A DNA stretch of 64,000 nt. It comes from Argopecten irradians (taxonomy: Eukaryota > Mollusca > Bivalvia > Pectinida > Pectinidae). The stretch is taken from assembly GCF_041381155.1 (NCBI RefSeq), contig NC_091143.1:22843695-22907694 (forward strand), given 5' to 3'. Shown one piece after another: positions 60,401-64,000 of the stretch (the stretch's first letter is position 1; each line of letters starts with the position of its first letter). A model generated the notes under the pieces. It had not been told where the DNA came from. It saw nothing but the letters and a program-made list of their open reading frames with translations, and made no database searches. Position numbers and translations under genes: made by a program.

Positions 60401-62556
60401 GTAAGGACAGAAAACTGACAAACTGAGTGTAAGGACCGATAAGTGATAAACTGAGTGTAAGGAGCGATAACTGATAAACTGAGAGTAAAGACCGATAACT
60501 GATAAACTGAGTGTAAGGACCAATAACTGATAAACTGAGTGTATGGGCCGATAACTGATAAACTGAGTGTATGGGCCGATAAATGATAAACTGAGTGTAA
60601 TGACAGAAAACTGATAAATTGAGTGTAAGGACAGAAAAAACTGATGTAAGGACCGATAAATGATAAACTGAGTAAGGACAATAATGATAAATGAGTGTAG
60701 GACAGATAACTGATAAAATAAACGATAAATGATAAACTGTGTAAGGACAGATAACTGATAAACTGGTGTAAGACGATAAATGATAAACTGAGTGTAAGGA
60801 CAGATAAATGATAAACTGTGTGTAAGAACCGATAAGTGATAAACTGAGTGTAAGGACAGATAAATGATAAACTGAGTGTAAGGATAACTGAGTTAAGTGA
60901 TAAACTGTGTGTAAGAACCGATAAGTGATAAACTGAGTGTAAGGACAGATAAATGATAAACTGAGTGTAAAGACTGTTAAGTGATAAACTGAGTGTAAGG
61001 ACCGATAATGATAAACTGAGTGTATGGACCGATAACTGATTAAATGAGGTAAGGACCGATAACTGATGAACTGAGTGTAAGGACCAATAACTGATAAACT
61101 GAGAGTAAAGACCGATAACTGATAAAATGAGTGTAAGGACCAATAACTGATAAACTGAGTGTATGGGCCGATAACTGATAAACTGAGTGTATGGGCCGAT
61201 AAATGATAAACTGAGTGTAATGACAGAAAAGTGATAAACTGAGTGTAGTGACAGAAAACTGATAAACTGAGTGTAAGGACCGATAAGTGATAAACTGAGT
61301 GTAAGGACCGATAAGTGATAAACTGAGTGTAAGGACCGATAACTGATAAACTGAGTGTAAGGACCGATAACTGATAAACTGAGTGTAAGGACCGATAACT
61401 GATAAACTGAGTGTAAGGACAGAAAACTGATAAACTGAGTGTAAGGACCGATAAGTGATAAACTGAGTGTAAGAACCGATAACTGATAAACTGAGTGTAA
61501 GGACAGACAACTGATAAACTGAGTGTAAGGACCGATAAGTGATAAACTGAGTGTAAGGACCGATAACTGATAAACTGAGAGTAAAGACCGATAACTGATA
61601 AACTGAGTGTAAGGACCGATAACTGATAAACTGAGTGTATGGGCCGATAACTGATAAACTGAGTGTATGGGCCGATAAATGATAAACTGAGTGTAATGAC
61701 AGAAAACTGATAAACTGAGTGTAAGGACCGATAACTGATAAACTGAGTGTAAGGACCGATAAGTGATAAACTGAGTATAAGGACCGATAAGTGATAAACT
61801 GACTGTAAGGACTGATAAACGGTGTAAAAGTAAGGACAGATAAATAAATAAACTGTGTGTAAGGTCAGATAACTGATAAACTGAGTGTAAAGACCCATAA
61901 GTGATAAACTGAGTGAAAGGACAGATAAGTGATAAACTGAGTGTAAGGAGAATGATAAATGATGTAGACGATAATGATAAACTGAGTGTAAGGACCGATA
62001 ACTGATAAACTGAGTGTAAGGACCGATAACTGATAAACTGAGTGTAAGGACCGATAACTGATAAACTGAGTGTAAGGACCGATAAGTGATAAACTGAGTA
62101 TAAGGACCGATAAGTGATAAAATGACTGTAAGGATAGATAACTGATAAACTGAGTGTAAGAACCGATAAGTGATAAACTGAGTGTAAGGACCGATAACTG
62201 GTAGACGTTACTCTGTACCTGTGATCCCGACCAAAGCGCCCAGAACTCCGTTTATCAGATAGGAGATCTCAAACCGACGCTGCTTCATCAGGTAGCTGGA
62301 ATCCAGAATCACAAATCTATCAAATATCAGATTATAACGGGAAAACTCTTATTTTTTGTTTGTTTGTTTGTTTTGTAAATTAGTATCAAATTTCTTATCA
62401 AAAGATGAGTTATGAGACGTTTTGTGGCAAACAATGTCTAAAAATTTACTAAAAAATCGGTTTATTTTAGCATGTGGATGGTCACAGAATCCTCACCTCA
62501 GTGTCAGCCCTACACTCCCTCCCGCTACCGAGGCTGTGATCGTAGAAACGGCCGAC
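56779..62556 (-). CDS. Amt-family ammonium transporter, 3' part (five exons, partial)
   Basis: Five minus-strand exons (62497-62556, 62219-62295, 59811-59924, 58322-58443, 56779-57447) join with matching phases into the last 346 residues of an Amt/Mep/Rh-superfamily channel that moves ammonium across a membrane. Amt landmarks appear in order: ITASVAGGSVGLTLSYLM, INGVLGALVGITANCAV, EPWEGLLIGFVGALITNL, RIDDPVGCVGTHACSGVWSL and a last membrane segment IQALAALTIVSWTLVNSFF. The cytosolic tail opens with the Amt regulatory helix (EEEILGADIVEHAVGGYVY) and then runs about 150 residues rich in Arg, Ser and Asn. Family members have about 450-550 residues with 11 membrane segments, so roughly the first five are missing upstream. 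Introns hold a 28-bp array and hairpin elements. It looks like the plant-type Amt clade of invertebrates rather than Rh proteins. Confidence 0.9.
57591..57943 (+). mobile_element. Hairpin-ended element copy D (most complete)
   Basis: Starts ATTCAATTTTGCTTGTTAC and includes GGTGTCGCCGTTTGTGACG and CTTCTGATTGGCTGAG. It ends with a palindrome (57781-57943) whose turn is AAACCGCTTCGCGGTTT. It lies in an Amt intron, about 145 bp from the last exon. Confidence 0.8.
58322..58443 (-). CDS. Amt exon: HxxxG-containing membrane segment
   Basis: 122 nt between TTTTCAG and CAC-GTATGT, entering in phase 1 and leaving in phase 0. It encodes CVGTHACSGVWSLLSAGLVT through NSRHGLFH. The His in GTHACSG corresponds to a conserved pore-lining histidine of Amt channels. 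Confidence 0.9.
58926..59200 (+). mobile_element. Hairpin-ended element copy E (truncated)
   Basis: Starts near ATTCATTTTTGCTTGTTACG and runs through the unique half into the first hairpin arm (CACAAAAATCTGATATGTAC), stopping at TACTCTCATCATAA where copy F begins at once. The second arm is missing. Confidence 0.75.
59201..59592 (+). mobile_element. Hairpin-ended element copy F
   Basis: A near-complete copy joined head to tail to copy E. The hairpin turn differs: the second arm is partly duplicated (GAGTACACTCATTTTTTGTG near 59523) and the GCTTCGCGG turn is lost. Confidence 0.75.
59811..59924 (-). CDS. Amt exon: EPW-containing membrane segment
   Basis: 114 nt from TATGTTCAAG to GTCG-GTATGT, phase 1 at both ends. 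It encodes NCAVAEPWEGLLIGFVGALI then TNLTVELFTKLRIDDPV, a core Amt signature. The acceptor has a poor pyrimidine tract, but it is the only AG that preserves the reading frame into the neighbouring exon. Confidence 0.88.
60240..62203. repeat. 28-bp minisatellite array, about 70 copies
   Basis: The unit is GGACCGATAACTGATAAACT followed by GAGTGTAA, with ACAGATAAATG, AGTGATAAACTG and GGGCCGATA variants and a more degraded middle (about 60.63-60.9 kb). The minus strand reads as an open 28-residue repeat (three units), giving false frames up to 562 codons. It lies in an Amt intron and starts about 20 nt from a splice donor. Confidence 0.95.
62219..62295 (-). CDS. Amt exon: ING..GITA membrane segment
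   Basis: 77 nt between GATTCCAG and ACAG-GTACAG, entering in phase 2 and leaving in phase 1. It encodes YLMKQRRFEISYLINGVLGA and LVGIT, a signature part of Amt channels. Confidence 0.9.
62497..62556 (-). CDS. Amt exon: small glycine/alanine-rich membrane segment
   Basis: 60 nt between CCTTTCAG and CTGAG-GTGAGG, phase 2 at both ends. It encodes SAVSTITASVAGGSVGLTL. The join to the next exon gives LTLSYLM. This is the most 5' Amt exon seen in the window. Confidence 0.82.
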
Positions 62557-64000
62557 CTGAAAGGTAAAGGCAAGTTCAGCAATGACATAAAAAAGTTACA
62601 ATATGTGAGTGTGGAAATATTTTAGTTAAATATGTGTTTTCGTCATAATTATGATATTTTATATTTGCACATTGACAAAATTCCGATGACAAGGGGAACA
62701 ACTCTTACTAGTAAACTCGTACTAAAAATAATATAACAATGCCAACTATATACAACAAAGTGATATTTCGGTGGAATAAAACCTAACAATTGTTACCTTG
62801 ATGATTTTTAACGTTTGAATGAAACCCAAACAAAAAGTGCCGTATTTGAAATGATTGAACTAATGCTGATTGACAATTTTGACATTTTAGCTTTTACAGT
62901 AACTTCATTTAAAATAAAAGATAGCATTTATATCGTGTCGTTATGTGAATTGCGATAAGCGGAAGAAAAGATAAAAAACATATTAAAATATCTCAATTTA
63001 ATTTCTTTATGTGTTTGAGATTCAACAAATGTGTCTTGAATACAAAATTGAAGGAAATCCTTGATTTATTACGGTGTCCGTCAGACAAAATAATATGCAA
63101 ATGAAGCTGCGATGGATTGTGTTGTCGAAGTTTGGCGCATGCGCATTGTCACGCACTAAAAGTAAACAAAATGGCTGAACGAAAGTGTGTGCGATGAAAA
63201 AAATATATCTGAATCGGCAACAAAGTGGAGGAAATTATAATGGATTCGGTAGCACCCTAGGATATCTATAGGGAATTAAATTCAGAGATGGCATGTAGCA
63301 ATAGAAGAAACAGAAGCCACATCTCAAGCGGAACTTGCCGGGATCTGTTGGGACTCGTGTAACGGCATTGCACGTGGTGAGTTAAATTTCAACACATATG
63401 CCAGCGCACAAACAGCCGCAGACTAACTACATGTATATTTGGTGTACAAAGTTAGCGAGCGTATGTAAGTAACATGAAGTGTTTTAGATTATATGATATG
63501 TATAAACAGTCCCTCGCACTTCGACTTGTTGTTGTTGTTTTTTAACTAAACATGCCGTGGCAAGACTGTCACTTCTATATGACATTTTGTTGCACGCATC
63601 CGTTTGTTGCTGCGGCCTCGTTTTGGAAAAAATACGTCATGTTCTATGTAAAGCTTGACTTCGCTCTATTTTTAGAGGAGTATTTTCCTGGTCAAGCTAG
63701 GCAACTGACCACCCATATTGTTCGCTGTATGCATTGAAAATGATCTGAAAATTATATCTATGTATAGGATAAATTTCAATTTCGTAGTCTTTATATTTCA
63801 TTGGGCGAAACCTACCTTTAAAATAAAAAATAGCCCTTATATCGTATCGTCTTAAATAATGTTGTTCACGACAAAATATTAGAGTAACCCATTTCAGAAA
63901 TCATACGCAAAATGTATGAGTGTTGACCAATGTCAACATTGAAAGAATGCCTAGATATATTTATATTGTGTAAAGTTTTGCACGCTGTTTCTTTTGTAAA
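62557..64000. other. Amt upstream intron or flank with promoter-like patch
   Basis: No further Amt exon was found. Imperfect direct repeats (ATTTAAAATAAAAGATAGC near 62910 and CTTTAAAATAAAAAATAGCC near 63816) lie about 900 bp apart. Between them is a promoter-like patch (63125-63380). A 61-codon frame at 63552-63737 is unrecognised. Confidence 0.4.
63130..63170 (+). promoter_or_regulatory. NRF1-like / YY1-like promoter motifs
   Basis: GGCGCATGCGCAT matches the palindromic NRF1 core (GCGCATGCGC). About 30 bp later comes AAAATGGCTG, similar to the YY1 start-site motif. A possible untranslated first exon follows, ending at ATTGCACGTG-GTGAGT near 63378. This could be a cryptic or alternative promoter, or part of a repeat. 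Confidence 0.35.

Noticed and set aside
60155-61898. 562- and 305-codon frames with LSVIGPYTQFISYR repeats
   Set aside because: Products of the 28-bp array inside an Amt intron; the membrane-like look is chance composition.
62557-64000. Upstream Amt exons in the last 1.4 kb
   Set aside because: I looked for glycine/aromatic-rich membrane segments with a phase-2 donor on the minus strand and found none; they probably lie beyond the window.

Overview
This is an AT-rich, intron-rich animal genomic window, most likely from a bivalve or related mollusc. The evidence is a secreted AA15-type copper monooxygenase with a cysteine-rich tail, a lysine-rich linker histone, an animal ammonium transporter, a tRNA-derived SINE fragment with a 3' part I associate with bivalve genomes, and many short palindromic MITE-like elements. 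The species cannot be fixed from the sequence.

Four genes are supported. (1) A single-exon linker histone H1 on the minus strand (2243-2779). (2) An 11-exon ankyrin-repeat gene on the minus strand (20585-32667). I rebuilt it from splice sites whose phases match at every junction; it encodes about 717 residues. (3) A three-exon AA15-type LPMO on the plus strand (38756-53111, 477 residues) whose first intron is 12.65 kb. (4) The 3' part of an Amt-family ammonium transporter on the minus strand (56779-62556, five exons, 346 residues); its 5' exons lie beyond the right edge or were not found. The genes show no obvious functional link.

Much of the rest is repeats. Tandem arrays have units of about 27 bp (6.83-7.43 kb), 35 bp (15.0-18.6 kb), 46 bp (21.04-21.71 kb), 30 bp (21.84-25.03 kb), 32-34 bp (31.92-32.33 kb), 12 bp (40.14-40.40 kb), 17 bp (48.67-48.75 kb) and 28 bp (60.24-62.20 kb). 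Their long open frames are products of periodicity, not genes. Dispersed elements include a 741-bp near-perfect palindrome (5139-5879) and a relative at 11.3-11.77 kb; a 333-364-bp MITE with GATGCTCCACCGC-type ends (three copies); a hairpin-ended element (six copies, one split by that MITE); and a small MITE with CCCCGATTTCTCG ends (two copies).

The most notable pattern is that four arrays begin within about 14-25 bp of a splice site. The 46-bp array is an amplification of an ankyrin-gene exon end plus its splice donor, so that intron carries about 13 spare donor sites. One 144-bp exon sits between two arrays.
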